Below are positions 22,620 to 35,949 of a stretch of 64,000 nt of DNA, piece by piece. The notes under the pieces were generated by a model. It saw only the letters and a list, made by a program, of their open reading frames with translations, ran no database searches and was not told the DNA's origin. The stretch is from Bedellia somnulentella (taxonomy: Eukaryota; Arthropoda; Insecta; Lepidoptera; Bedelliidae), in NCBI GenBank assembly GCA_963576735.1, contig OY755173.1, positions 6,356,873 through 6,420,872 on the forward strand, read 5' to 3'. Both the position numbers and the translations under genes were made by a program. Within the stretch, counting starts at the first letter, position 1, and each line of letters opens with the position of its first letter.

Positions 22620-23829
22620 TATATTTTTGAACAAAAAAGGACCGCTTTCAGTCATATAACGGAAACCCGATCTTTCATTTAAAATGAGATAAACAACACA
22701 GTCTATGTATGCATTTATATATTTTAAAATGTATTTTTAACCACGCAACCAAAACCCGACAAAAAATAAATGGCACCACCTTAGAAGCATATTTAACCAA
22801 TCAGAGATTTTTTTTTGAAATCGAATGACTATGAACGGAGTAATCATAAAATCGAATTAAGTACATCCTTTTTGACGTCGGTCGAAAAGCGGCGACTATC
22901 CGTTGGACATATTATTATTATTACTCAGAATGACAGGTAGCTAAAATTAAAATATCACATAATATACAGAATTATTACAATTTATTAAAGTTTACTGTTG
23001 AGAAGGTTTTTAAGTAGTAATTACCAGCTTTCATGGATCATTTATCATATTTATTAGATTAAAGGTTGGACCCTAAAATTAATTAAAAAAATATCTTATA
23101 CTTTTTTAGAATAATACAATTATATAATCGTGTCTTCACTTTGCAAAAATAACATTCTTACTTATTTTGAAAAGGGTTACATAACAAGACCACAATGACC
23201 TTTTAAAAGTAGTACAGTTTTAAATTTACTAATAAATCTACACCATCATTCGGTTGTCATAATTGGGAATTTTAATTGAACTACGCTCAACAATTCTCTT
23301 AAGAAACGTTAGGTCATAATGACCTTGAACGCGTCCTTGAATCAGCGTCGCTGGATCTGAATTGATATGTATCGGCGAGAAAAGTTAATTCAGCCATTTG
23401 TAGTCACAAAAATAAAGTAACAAAAGATTTGTAAGTTGACACGTGTCATTGCACTTTGCAGTTGTTTCTAGTAATATAAGTACGAGTCAAGCAGTTTCCC
23501 AAGAAACGTCATCATTATTTCAAACAAATGCCAGTGAACCTTTTTAAGCAATTTAGCAATTTTAAATAACAACATCTTTGGGCTCGTATGCTTTACGTGT
23601 AATTTGGTAGTACTATATTAGTAATATCGTATTACATATCGCGTAAGTGTAAAACAATATCACGTTATTTGAAATCAACAACACAATTATCGTATAATTC
23701 CAAAGAATCTTGTTTTGTTGTGCAACTGATAGTAATTACTTATTATCAACACTTCAGTTTCTAAATAATAAGGATCAGTCACCTTTTAAATATGTTACAT
23801 CATAAGTTCAGTAGACATTAAAGTCTTAG
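22620..23829. other. Repeat-free intergenic stretch
   Basis: AT-rich and unique in this window; holds the nuclear-receptor-type site at 23311. No ORF. Confidence 0.55.
23311..23328. promoter_or_regulatory. Nuclear-receptor palindrome overlapping an FTZ-F1-type site
   Basis: AGGTCA TAA TGACCT is a perfect inverted repeat with 3-bp spacer (23311-23325), and its right half extends into TGACCTTGA, the complement of TCAAGGTCA (23320-23328), the FTZ-F1/SF-1 type monomer site. It lies in repeat-free DNA 13 kb upstream of CYP18A1. Confidence 0.3.
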
Positions 23830-23840
23830 GGTAAGAATAT

Positions 23841-24071
23841 ACATACATACATACATACATATACTCACGGCTATAAATCCCTAGAAGGGGTAGCCAGAGC
23901 TAAGGAATTAAAAAATTGGGAAGAGATGGTAAAATAAAGGTTGTTGGTGATGGGTCTCCAACCGCATCGCCCAATGTTCCCTTAAAAGCCCCAATACCGT
24001 TAGTCGCCTCTTACGTACACCCATCGGAAGAAATGGGGTAGCGCTATTCTAAGCCGGCACTACACAGCAAA
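23841..24071 (-). mobile_element. Family T copy, subfamily A, with target-site duplication
   Basis: Flanked by GGTAAGAATAT (23830-23840 and 24072-24082); a short internal deletion removes part of the GGAATTTC...CTTCC block. Confidence 0.85.
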
Positions 24072-25375
24072 GGTAAGAATATGTGGCTCCAAATTTAATG
24101 GAAAGAATAAATAAACCCACAATCTGATCCTCCTCATCTTCTCAAACTTTAAACCTTAGTAAAAGTATCTGGTTTGGCCGTTTATTACTACAAGATGTAT
24201 TGTATCACAGACAAATAATGAACAGAGAATTATTTTTTTCACGTTACGCCAATGTGAATGTAACGATATGGCCAAGCCATGTAGAGTTTTTGAAGATAGA
24301 TAGAGTTAGGACTTTAGGACTTACTCTGAAAAAGTCTGATAAAGTGAAAGCCTGGTTAAAATTGGTTTAATCATTTCAGAGCTTAGCCAAAACCACCAGA
24401 AAACTAACCAGTTTTTTTAAATATATTGTAAAGCCTTAACCCAATTTTATTTAATTACTTGTCTTCTTAAAAATGTTTTGTCTCTCTTTCTTGCGTTTTA
24501 AAAAGGTGCACACTGCACGTGATAGGATCTATTTTCTTCTTTGGTTCCGAACCCCCTTAAAAATAAGGGTAGGTAGAAATAAAAGTATAACTATTTGAAT
24601 AAACGTTATAAATACTCACAAAAAATATTTTTCTTTAAAAAAACTGATTTTATTAATTTTGTATTGTTTTACTACAGTTAAAATTGTTTTACTAGTGTAG
24701 CGGCAGACTGACATACTCGTACTTAAATTTTTAAGACACTAACATGATTCATTATATTTTTTTAAATTTATAGTTGCCCTGGTGCTATTTCAGATGGTTT
24801 TTAAAAAAACAAATTGATATCTTTACGATATTTTTTAACAACAATATTAATTAAACAGATTCTTATTTGTACTAGACTTCATAAACGTCACGAACGGTAA
24901 AAAATATATATTAATTTTATTTTCAACCATATTATGTATGTTGTATTTTTGACCACACAACACAATGTAGCAGAAATCGAGATGTTGCCACTTACACCAT
25001 ACATCAATTCCGCAAACATGATCGTAAATTGTTTTGCACATGCTCACATAACTCTCGGTTCAAGGTGACCTTTATACTTGACAAACAATAATATTCATGA
25101 TGGCTGCACAAATGCTCACGTATTAGATAATAAAAAATCAACCGTTTTAACACGCTTCTCGTGACCTGGGATTTTTGCAATAATACATAAAATATAAGAT
25201 AGTTAATGTTTTAATTTGATGTTTGGATAGATGATGAACTGATTTTCACACGTTTATTCTCTTTTGACTTATGTAACTTTAATTCCAATTACATCAAACA
25301 TCCATAATGAGGTGACCAAAGAATATGGTTACGGTTGTTGTACCGCCACAGTATTGAAATGACAGGGTAATTATA

Positions 25376-25626
25376 TACATACATACATACATATACTCAC
25401 GGCTATATTTCCCTAGAAGGGGAAGCCAGAGCTAAGGAATTATAAATTCCTCAGCCACTTTAAGAAAGTTAAGTGGGGAAAAGATGGTAAAAATAAAGGT
25501 TTTTGGTGATGGGTCTCCAACCGCATCGCCCAAAAATCCAATAAAAGTCCCAATACCCTTAGTCGCTTCTTACGATACCCGTGGGTAGAAAAGGGTAGCG
25601 ACATTCTAAGCCGGCACTACACGGCA
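25376..25626 (-). mobile_element. Family T copy, subfamily D
   Basis: Full length; CTATATTTCCC and CCCGTGGGTAGAAAAGG as in the 6140 copy. Confidence 0.8.
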
Positions 25627-25976
25627 ATCATATCTCGTGATTTTATGGTCAAATGTTCAGAATGTTACTTGTCGCCCCGATATAAAGGCATTGTCATTGT
25701 AAAAAGTCTGCAGCTAGTAGTTGTGATAAACTGTAGCATGACTAAAAGTAAACACAGAGCCATGTAGATATTCGTTAATGTTTTCAGTTTGTTCGCGATC
25801 TGAAAAAATAAACTACACATAGAACTTTAGGAAGGACACAGTGTATTTTCTTTCGCAAATTCAGGATTTAAATCCTTGGCTCCAGTGTTTGGGCCGAAAT
25901 CTTTCGTTATTTCCGTACAAAGATATAAAGATATAGATTAGTTGCGGCTGATTAAGTATACATTAACTTATACTTG

Positions 25977-26197
25977 CTGTGTAGTGTCGGCTTAGAATAG
26001 CACTATCCCATTTCTTCCCGTGTGTGTACGTAAGAGGCAACTAAGGGTATTGAGGCTTTTTAAGGGATTTTTGGGCGATGTGGTTGGAGACCCATCACCA
26101 AACACCTCTATTTTACCATCATTTCCCCTCTCAAATTCCAAAAGTGGCTGTGGCATTTTCAATTCTTCAGCTCTGGCTACGTATGTATGTATGTATG
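25977..26197 (+). mobile_element. Family T copy, subfamily A-like
   Basis: TGTGTAGTGTCGGC through the tail, with the segment before the tail shortened. Likely duplication TAACTTATA at 25965-25973 and 26198-26206. Confidence 0.75.
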
Positions 26198-27059
26198 TAA
26201 CTTATAAGAATTACAGTTAATATTTGCTATTATCAACCTCAGCCTTACATGAGCAGTTTATTTCATAAATTAGAATAAGAACTTACAAGAACACAACAGA
26301 GACATTGTTGTTATAATTTGCGACTAATCAATCTACGCTATGGCATAATATTTTGTTATTCGATTTATCTTTTTATATTTTTGTCAAACTATTTCTAGTT
26401 ATCTAGTTGCTAACAAAGTATTTGTATGAGATTGAGTAGTAATGTTTATATTTCTCAATACAACTTATTAGAGATAAACCTAATGACGTCTCAACTCACT
26501 ATCGCTCGTAGTTATTAAGTCATAAATGTGCTCAATAGACATTTACGCAAATCCCAAGTTATCAGCATCTATGAGCACTGCGTAATATCATGAAACAGGT
26601 CACTCAACTCTGCTATTATCATAATAACAAGTGCTCTTATAGTATCTTATCCAAATGCTTAGGAATGTTTTAACAAAAATAAATTGTGACGATTGTGAAG
26701 TTGCCGCTTAATATTTCCGTTGGTGTGTGGTAAAAAAAACAAATACCACTTCTTGAACACCAAAATTATTGAAGTTTGTTGTTCTTTCCACAGGTATTGT
26801 TCTTACTATAACTTTGAGTGATCATTGTATTCTTTTGAAGATGTTTAATAATAATGTTTAGATCACCCCAAAAAATAACTACAAATAAAAAAGAATAAAT
26901 AATCGTGGATCATAAGTTTCCCACCACCTCAATTTATTCGACAATCACTTACTATTCTAAAGATACTTGAATTGCTTTTTGTAATACTCATACAGGAAAA
27001 GATGAGGTAGGTGGTTTTCAAAATTGGCGTATGTGTTATTACAAAACGTTAATTGTAAT

Positions 27060-27172
27060 ATCACATACGCCAAATTAATCAAAGCAAGAGAGATTTGCTT
27101 GGATCGTACAAAGTGGCGATCTATAGTCTCTGCCTACCCCAATGGGGACAACAGGCGTGAGTATAAGTAAAT
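27060..27172 (+). mobile_element. Family U copy
   Basis: GAGATTTGCTTGGATCGTAC, AAGTGGCGATCTATAGTC, TCTGCCTACCCC and GGCGTGAGTATAAG. Near 27027 and 27058 the bases GGCGTATGTG and CACATACGCC form a short inverted repeat around its start. Confidence 0.6.
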
Positions 27173-29149
27173 AGGTTCATTCTGAGGTTATCCCCCTAAA
27201 ACTCCAAAACGAAGTTTCAAGTTGCCATTTCCAATCTAGGATTTTCTTCTCAATCTGCGTTTGTTTGTTCAATGTTTAGCTTCCACAGTGTAGAAGAAAC
27301 ACTGGTAAAATAAATATTTTTTATAGATATTGTACTTTATTTTAAATCAAAATTAAGTAAATCATTTTATTTATTAATAAATGATTTTGTAGATGATTTA
27401 TAATAAATCTTAAATCTACAGATACTATTAAAATAATTATACAATATTCTCCTTAACCTATTTTTTACATCATTATGAATGCATGTTCTATGAAGGAATA
27501 AAGCTATGTGTTTATAATTATATGTTTCAAGTAGTCTAACAAATAATTACGTATTCTATTTTGGCACGATGGTGTCTTAAAGTTTTCACCCGTACTTTTT
27601 GCGAGAATAACTTTTATTTATCTGATAGAAAGTAATTTTCACGTAAAGTATTGACCATTTTCATCAGAATTTAGAGAGTTATTGCAATTAACGTTTTTTA
27701 TTATAGCAGTAGTCATGAGATACATCTAAGAGATTTGGCTACCAATAGCACGATTTCATAAAGGAATATCTCCAATATATTGTCTATTTCCTCTGGAAAA
27801 TACCGACAAAGCAGGTCATAAGTTTATATCAATATTTCCATATCAATAACAATTTAACGTGCGATTTAAATTTAAATTAAATTGCAATTAAAGAACAAAG
27901 TAGCTTTTCCAGTTGGACAAAGTAATGAAAATTATCGTATATTTTGACCTGAGCGTTTGTTTTTTTATCTATGAAGTATTTTACAGGTTACCATATATTT
28001 GTTTATGTTAACTGTGCTAACAGAACACCTTATGAAGGGTAACACATTTCAGTAGACGTATTTTTTATTTTTTAAGGTGATCAAAACTACTGCCTTTTAG
28101 ATAAAAATACTTCTTCTTAAATGTTTCAGACCTTGGATGTAATTATTAAAGCGAGCCGAAAGCAAATAAGTCGATAAAAACATATATAATCAACCGTTTT
28201 GTGGTTAATATTGTAAAAGTCTCCTCGTTGATATAGTTTAACTAACTGGACAAATAAAATGGTGCCACCTACTTTCATATTGAAGGTCGCATTAATTAAT
28301 ATTACTTTTTAGATAAGTAATGATACGATGTAATTTACTCGTAATATCAGTAACATTTATTCTTGCGCGCGCACATTGAATTATTACTCGTAGTATTTTT
28401 CGTGATATTGATAATTTATTGAATCACTGCGACCTCACAGGTTGAGCAAATATTGATACAATTCCGATCAACATAATTGCATATACGCGCGATTTTTATT
28501 TCGTATGCTATTTTATCTGCGAATGTTCTTAACAACTCTTTTTAAGAGTTCTGAAATGGTAATAAAATAATAAGTGGTAGAGTAGTACCAATTATGGTAT
28601 AAGTGACACATTTATTATGCACAGCATTAAATAAATATTTAAACAATTTTATAACAATCATTGCTACTTTTTTTATTTATTAATATGTATATATTACAAC
28701 TTTTATTTCTAAATCTACCAACAGAACCCTAAAAAATATTTTCATCAGTCAAACATATCCATAGGCATATTTTGAAGCTGCGAATCATCAAATTTGAGAT
28801 CTACTTACAAAAGCAATATCGACAATTAATAATAGATATATTTACTTTTCTGGCATGACAACAATTAAAACGCGGTAAAGTATTTGTTAGACCTGTTTCA
28901 TGCTTACTAGACAACATAGTTTATTTGCTTACTCATACAAATAACTTTCAGAATCTGTGGGCTAGAAACATCTCTGTAGTCTTTGGACTTATTCGAATTG
29001 TTGCGAATATTGTTATGATCGAAGTTCGAGTAAACGAGTTCTAGTAGTATTTGTTTTGCTTTCGATTACAAATCGATAAGTATCTTAGACCTGCGTTTTT
29101 ACAAAATATTTATAATTTGGCGGGTAGTCCCGCAGATTTTTAGTTTAGG
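27173..29149. other. Repeat-poor intergenic stretch
   Basis: Two kilobases of AT-rich DNA without recognisable repeats, ORFs or RNA genes. Confidence 0.55.
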
Positions 29150-29295
29150 ACTTTCATGTGATTCTTGGGCGATGTGGCTGACCAAATATTCACCAAATAT
29201 TATTTATCAAACCATTTATCCATTATTTAAATCCCAAATGTTGCTGAGGAATTTCTTTTGAAGTTTTAGCAACAATTTTAAAGCGTGAATAGCAT
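29150..29295 (+). mobile_element. Family T fragment, decayed
   Basis: TTCTTGGGCGATGTGGCTG, GTTGCTGAGGAATTTC and a corrupted 3' end. Confidence 0.4.
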
Positions 29296-29379
29296 TTTAT
29301 TTTTCTGATGTGTTCTACGAAACGGTTAAAGGAGCATAAAGCATTTTCTTTTTTTCAGTATAAATGATTAGCTGACCAT

Positions 29380-29450
29380 GAATTGACTACGACCGATTAA
29401 CCCATTGGCTCATGACCCAGAATTTCCTGGTTCTAATCCTAAAGGTTACA
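29380..29450 (+). mobile_element. Possible tRNA-like SINE head, decayed
   Basis: A-box-like ATTAACCCATTGG and B-box-like GGTTCTAATCC at suitable spacing, without a recognisable SINE body downstream. Confidence 0.25.
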
Positions 29451-29619
29451 ATCAGAAATTAAATTTGTGAGTATTTAGTAGTATCGCCTGAAATTCAATA
29501 AGGTTGGTCTGTGCTATCGGTATGTAGAGAGGTATATTTAATGTGGCTTTATCAAGGTAGGCTCAAATTCTTTGGTGGAAGCTTCTTCTAAATCCCGTTT
29601 TAAGGATTATACTAGCTTG

Positions 29620-29829
29620 CCGCATAGAGCCGGCTTGAAGGCGACTAAGGGTATGGGGCTTTTTGAAGTGGTTTTTGGACAATGCGGTTGGAGACCCATC
29701 ACCAACGATAATTTATTTTACCATCTTATCCCCGTTCAACTTCCAAATGTGGCTGAGGAGTATCTAGCTCTAAAGCTCTGGCTACCCCTTTTGGGATTTT
29801 TGGTCGTGAGTATATGCATGTATGTATGT
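29620..29829 (+). mobile_element. Family T copy, subfamily B
   Basis: From GGCGACTAAGGGTATGGGGC to the tail; explains the 100-codon ORF at 29572. Confidence 0.75.
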
Positions 29830-30087
29830 AAAATTTATTACAACTGCTACATAAACTTCTTGTGTGAGAATTGAGACGCGCACTGGTTTGCATTGTTTTA
29901 CTACTGATATAGAATTGTAAACAGCGTACTATTTACTATAGTAATACTCACGCGTTTTGCCTAATTAGTTCGCTATCACACCAATCCGGTGATTCACTGC
30001 GCAGGCGTAATACTAAGTTTGTTAACATCTGCAGAGCTAGTGCGAGCGACCTTTTACCTAGATATCGCGTGATATAAAACAACCTGT

Positions 30088-30334
30088 TGTGTAGTGTCGG
30101 CTTAGAATAGCACTACCCCTTTCCTTCCGGTGGGTGTACGTAAGAGGCGACTAACGGTATTGGGGCTTTTTAAAGGATTTTTGGGCGATGCGGTTGGAGA
30201 CCCATCACCAACAACCTTTATTTTACCATCTTTTCCCCACGTAACTTCCAAAAGTGGCTGAGAAATTTTTAATTCCTTAGCTCTGGCTACCCCTTCTAGG
30301 GATTTATAGCCGTGAGTATATGTATGTATGCATG
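30088..30334 (+). mobile_element. Family T copy, subfamily A, with target-site duplication
   Basis: Flanked by TATAAAACAACC (30073-30084) and TATAAAGCAACC (30335-30346), one mismatch. The 96-codon antisense ORF here is not a gene. Confidence 0.85.
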
Positions 30335-31009
30335 TATAAAGCAACCATTCGCACTTACTAAGCATCGTATACTGCCATCTCATTCTACACAATATCGATT
30401 AAATAGCGCTCGTACTAGGCCTCCTGCCTAATTGCGATTTTAACAGAATATTGTATAGTGTTAACTTTAAAGCATTTGTTAATTCAGTCTTGAATTAATA
30501 ATATCGAATGGATTCAATTTGATCTCTGAAATCCTATCCAAAAAATATACCATACTCAATGTATTAAATTCAAATTATGCCTGTAATAGGGATTAGAAAC
30601 ATTTGGCAAAGAGATTCAATGTAGGTAGCTTATTCCCGAAAAGTTGGCAATGGTTCATATTATTGCTTTTGAACTTTGCGTGACAATCGTTATTCGTAAT
30701 TAAATATATGCTTCCGCTTCCTTTCATAAAATATATACTAATTAAGTTAGCCAAGTAACAAATATATAGTCTGAGATCATTCACTATTGGCTCTCCAATG
30801 CCTTTAAAGCATCATTGATATCATTCAAAGTTAATGTTAAGTAAAAAAATAATAAGTAATCTTTCAGTTCATGAAGTGCTAAAAACTGTATGACAGATGA
30901 TGAAAACTCTGATTTCTTTAATTCTGTTCCCTAGGAGCCATAGCTGCATAATCAATATCATCAATCACGCCACACTTCATAAAAGCTCTATTGAGACTAT
31001 TGAAACTAT

Positions 31010-31225
31010 GTTGTGTAATGTTGGTTTAGAATAGCACTACCTGATTTCTAACAGTGGGTGATCGTAAGAGGTGACCTAGGGGTATAGGGGCTTTTTAAGT
31101 TATTTTTGGACGATGTGATGACTTTATTTTACAATCTTTTTCCCACTCAACTTCCAAAAGAGACTGAGGAATTGCACATTCCAAAGCTCTGGCTACCCCG
31201 TGTAGGGATTTATAGCCGTGAGTAT
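31010..31225 (+). mobile_element. Family T copy, subfamily C
   Basis: TGTGTAATGTTGGTTTAGAA to GCCGTGAGTATG, with an internal deletion after GGACGATGTG. Confidence 0.7.
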
Positions 31226-31491
31226 GAAACGTATGAAACTATTGGTTTAGACTATAATGGTCACGATTGGCAGACGTGTTAGTAATCCTAGTTACTTGAT
31301 TTCGAGCAATCACTAAATATTCAATGCTAATACCTATTCTCTGACAAACACTTAAAGCTCTTTTATGACATATTGTCAAGTACAGAGATTTGTTATAATG
31401 AGTTTATTACATCATGCGCCAATGCATATATTCGTTTTTAAATCATATCTATCATTCTTCTTTAAAGTAGAATTTATCGTTTATCGTTTAT

Positions 31492-31744
31492 CTGTGTAGT
31501 GCCGGCTTAGAATAGCACTACCCCATTTCTTCCGGTGGGTGTACGTAAGAGGCGACTAACGGTATTAGGGCTTTTTAAGGGATTTTTGGGCGATGCGGTT
31601 GGAGACCCATCACCAACAACCTTTATTTTACCATCCTTTCCCCACGCATCCTACAAAAGTGGCTGAGTTATTTTATAATTCCTTAGCTCTGGCTACCCCT
31701 TTAAGGGATTTATAGCCGTGAGCAAATGTATGTATGTATGTATG
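31492..31744 (+). mobile_element. Family T copy, subfamily A, with offset target-site duplication
   Basis: TTCTTTAAAGTA occurs at 31458-31469 and directly after the tail at 31745-31756; 22 extra bases lie between the left duplication and the usual 5' start. Confidence 0.85.
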
Positions 31745-32475
31745 TTCTTTAAAGTACTAGCTGATTGTTTTGACTTCCAATGCAAAATCACATAACATTA
31801 CAGCTATTATCGCACTTAGGTTAAGCAGATTTTGAATGTTGGTATTTTCGTCTAGTTTTACCTAAATTAAATAAATATTTGCAATGCCGTTTGGTAATGT
31901 ATTTTCCTTACTGTTTAACCAGTCATGAATTTTATTTTAGCACCATGAAAAGTACACCATATAAAGATTTGATACCATGCATAAAACAAATTAGAATATC
32001 TAAGAACAATATGTTTTTTACTTAAGCTTAATAAAAAGAGACTGTGATATACGAATGTTTTTTAAAATTGATATTATATTCTGTTTTGTCACTTTCTTTT
32101 ACAAACCCTTAATAGCCTATTCCGATTAGTGCTTAACCCTTTGTTTTCATATTTCATAAAGGAGTTGGTGATGTAAATATCAGTAACTGTTCACCTGCAC
32201 TTAAAAAGATCGATTGCTATTAATATTCAAAGCAGCATGGTGTAACTTTTGAGTATAAAGCGGTGTAGAGTACAATCGATAAATTACTTCTAGGAAGCCG
32301 ATAAACAACATTTTAATAAGGGTATTTCGTGCAGTAGACCTGGAGCTTACTTTTATGGGGCAAACTGCGTTATAATCATATTGAACTTAATAAGTGACAT
32401 TTATTACAGAATCACCCGATTACGTTTTGATTGCTTATTGATATTATGTTTTGATAGGTTATTGAATTGGTTTTG

Positions 32476-32711
32476 CTGTGTAGTGTCGGCTTAGAATAAC
32501 ACTAATCCATTTCTTCCGGTGGGTGTACGTAAGAGACGAGGTATTGGGGCTTTTAAGGGATTTTTGGGCGATGAGTTGGAGACCCATCACCAACAACGTT
32601 TATTTTATCATCTTTTCCCCACGCAACTTCCAAAAGTGGCTGAGGAATTTCTGATTCCTTAGCTCTGGCTACCCCTATTAGGGCTTTATAGCCGTGAGTA
32701 TATGTATGTAT
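32476..32711 (+). mobile_element. Family T copy, subfamily A
   Basis: Full length; GTTATTGAA at 32458-32466 and 32712-32720 is a probable duplication with about 9 extra bases at the left junction. Confidence 0.8.
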
Positions 32712-33138
32712 GTTATTGAAATACCCAATTTTCTACATAAACATGGCTTTCAATCCCAAAACGGTTTACACAAGCGCTTCAGAATTACGGAAAACTAGCC
32801 AAACTTTGGCAGGTAGATTGGGGAAAAGATGGTATATGATGGGATAAAATGGCTTAGTTTACTGAGATAGTTAAATAATTAAATATGTTACTAACAGCTG
32901 CATCGAATAATATCAATACATTTGGATTAGCAATGTTTCCAATTGCTGGCCTACTTGCAAACGGTTGACGTCATTAGAAGTGGGTGAATCTTAAAAATAT
33001 TGACTTTGCTTATGTTTGCTTTCCTTCACTTAAATTGCCAAAAAGCAATAAATACTGTTCAATAGACTTTGCACGCGCGGTTTAAAGTCTGATTACACTA
33101 TGGAGGCTAATGTAACTGAGATGTTTGAATGTAACATT

Positions 33139-33389
33139 CGAGTAGTGCTGGTTTGGAATTTCACTACCCCTTTCTACCCAGAGGTGTTGTAAGAGGTGAC
33201 TATAAAGGGTATGGGGCTTTTTAAAGTGGTTTTTGGGCGATGCGGTTCGAGACCCATCACCAAGGATACTTTATTTCTACCATCTTGTCCCCTATCAACT
33301 TCCGAATGTGGCTGAGGAGTTTTTAGCTCTGAAGCTCTGGTTACCTTTTTTCGGAATAATGGCCGTGAGTATATATGTATGTATGTATA
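33139..33389 (+). mobile_element. Family T copy, subfamily B
   Basis: GTAGTGCTGGTTTGGAA through TGGCCGTGAGTATATATG. Confidence 0.75.
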
Positions 33390-34292
33390 CATAGAAGGCA
33401 TTTATAGGCCTTTAAAATTTGTGACCCATAAACATCCGCGAGAAATTATTTACCATTAGCCGAAGTAATAGAAATATTACTCACGACATCAAACGAACCC
33501 AAAATGAGTAAATAGTTGGCTATTAAATTTTTCATTTAACTCCAGAAATCTATGACTCAATCTCCACTGTTGCATAGTTCTTCAATCGTGCATATACCTT
33601 ACGAAAACATACATTTACAACACCAATATTTAAAGACCATTGTATTGATATTGTTAGCTTACCAAACTCTATACAATATTGCCCCATGTATGGTTGTTGT
33701 TTGTTTTTTCAGAAGCCCTTATACTTAGAGCTTAGTTTGTCCTAAATCGTAATTTGAAAAATAATACTCGATAGTTTATTAAAATAATTTACTATAAACT
33801 GTTACATTGTGTCAACCTCGGTTAATATATCATACACGTAAATACACATGTTTGCAATGAGCGCAGGACTAACAAGATAGTAATTACCTATGAACATCTA
33901 AGTACAAACAATTAAGAGAGCAATCATTCTGACCGTGACCATGAGTTGTACTTGGAAGGAAGTGGACTAATTAACCAGCATCTTGCCTTGATGGATAACA
34001 ATGCAAAGGTCCGCGTGGTATTGGATCAAATCGTGGTTGATACACGAATTATGATTGATGTCTTTAATTAGAGAATCATCACTAGATACCATTGTTGAAA
34101 AGGGCACATAACATCAATAAGTACGGTTATGTGACCTCGAAATAGCGCTTTTAGTAACTGGAATGGTAAAGCCGCGGTTACATGTACGCTATGCTGTATG
34201 GATCTTTTACTTGGAAGCTTCTTTGGATTGGAAATGTTAACCACTTATAAAGTAGACTTGGTAATGCTATTCGATTTTTATTTATTACTTTG

Positions 34293-34431
34293 AAATGGAG
34301 ACCCATTATCAACGATACTTTATTTCTACCATGTGTCCCTATCTATTTCCCGATGTGGCTGAGGAGTTTCTAGATCTGAAGCGCTGGCTATCCATTTTTG
34401 GGTTTTATGGCCGTGTATTTGTGTATGTATG
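34293..34431 (+). mobile_element. Family T copy, subfamily B, 5'-truncated
   Basis: Starts at TGGAGACCCATTATCAACG and reaches the tail. Confidence 0.7.
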
Positions 34432-35949
34432 GATTAGACGAAATTGTAAAACATATTAATGTATTTGTTTGAATCAATGTCAATGCCTTAAGTTAAAAAA
34501 CCATTATTTATATAGGTACGAGTATAGAGCTTCGTAAGATTAAAACTCAATGACACTCATGAAAAGTAAAAAAATAGTAGTAATTGAAAATTAAAACTGA
34601 TTCGGAGATATAAGTTGTTTTAAACTAACATATATTAAGGGTGACAAAAAAACAATTTAATAAAATAAGTAAATGCTCTGCCATTCATGTTATATAAGAT
34701 CCAATTAGTTTTATCGAATGGTCAAATATTTTCATTCTTTTGGTACTTACATTTTGGGTAGGGTCAACAAAACTTATGCAAATGTAATATAATACTTATA
34801 AAAATACTCCCTGTTAATAATTTTATTTCAATATATTTTGTTAAAATAACTAAACCTCCATATAACTTCTGATACATAATTAGTCCACTTAAACCAAAAT
34901 TTCATAAATAAATAAAACAAAACATAGTTAAAATAACTAATGAGTGTATCAATGAAAATCCTAATTGGTTTTAAATAGTATCATAGCGTATTTCGTACGT
35001 TTGTTTATATTAGTTTATAATGATATTGAAAATAAAATAACTGGGTTAATTGTTTAAATCAATTGTGTTGGCAATTTGTTCTGATAATGCTTAAAATAGG
35101 ATTGCCAAATGAACGGATAATTTACATATTGCCCATTTTGTGGGTTTTTACGTACAAAAGGTATTTTTGTGCCAGTTTACGAAATTACTTAATTGTTTTA
35201 TCTTTATAAATGCGTATTACACTTTTAGGCTGCGGCTGATGATTAAATTGCACTTTAATGACGTTTGATGCAATATATAATTATCACAAAGAAATTTAAA
35301 TGAAATACTTATTTTCAAATTTAAGTTTTTGATTTAAGATTGAAAAAAATAGCGATTTCCTTTTTAAGTGAAAGCTTTAATAATGTACATTTATAAAAAT
35401 CAAATGTATTGTGAACTTGCTCACCTCTCATATTTATTTTTTACATAGTTTGTGTTACGACACAAAAAGATTGCAGCATTTTTCCAAAGTTCGAAAAAGT
35501 TCGCTTAAGATATTTTAAGAAGTATTATTGGAATAGATCTATTAATAGTACCTCAAGAGATATCATATCCAGAATTCGAAAATCACAAATTACTAGTACA
35601 CGCCAATTCTCACTATTTGGAAATGAACTTTCAAAAGTAAGACTACACATGTCATAGATAGAGCCTCTAGAACTAATGCCCTAAAAAAATATCCTATCAG
35701 AAATCACGATTTAGCTGGATATAGGAGGACATTTGTGACACGATGGTAACAAAGTTTTGTATGACACTCTGATTCACTCTGATTTTTTGTATCTGTATCA
35801 AGTTTGGACGGATGGTATTTCTATGAGGTCAAGGGCGCTGTGTCGGCATCCAAGGCTGATCAAAACCAAGTCGACGACCCCAACCTCGCCTTGTGCCGCG
35901 TCACTTACGCAATAGTTAAACTTATCGTTCACCAATGAACCTTGTACAC
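34432..35949. other. Repeat-free upstream flank of CYP18A1
   Basis: AT-rich until about 35.8 kb, then higher GC (GACGACCCCAACCTCGCC near 35873). Likely regulatory flank; nothing coding. Confidence 0.5.

Noticed and set aside
29572..29874. 100-codon ORF, and similar ORFs at 6224, 7787, 30102, 33174 and 54733
   Set aside because: They translate family T copies in various frames; shared residues come from the repeat, not from a protein family.
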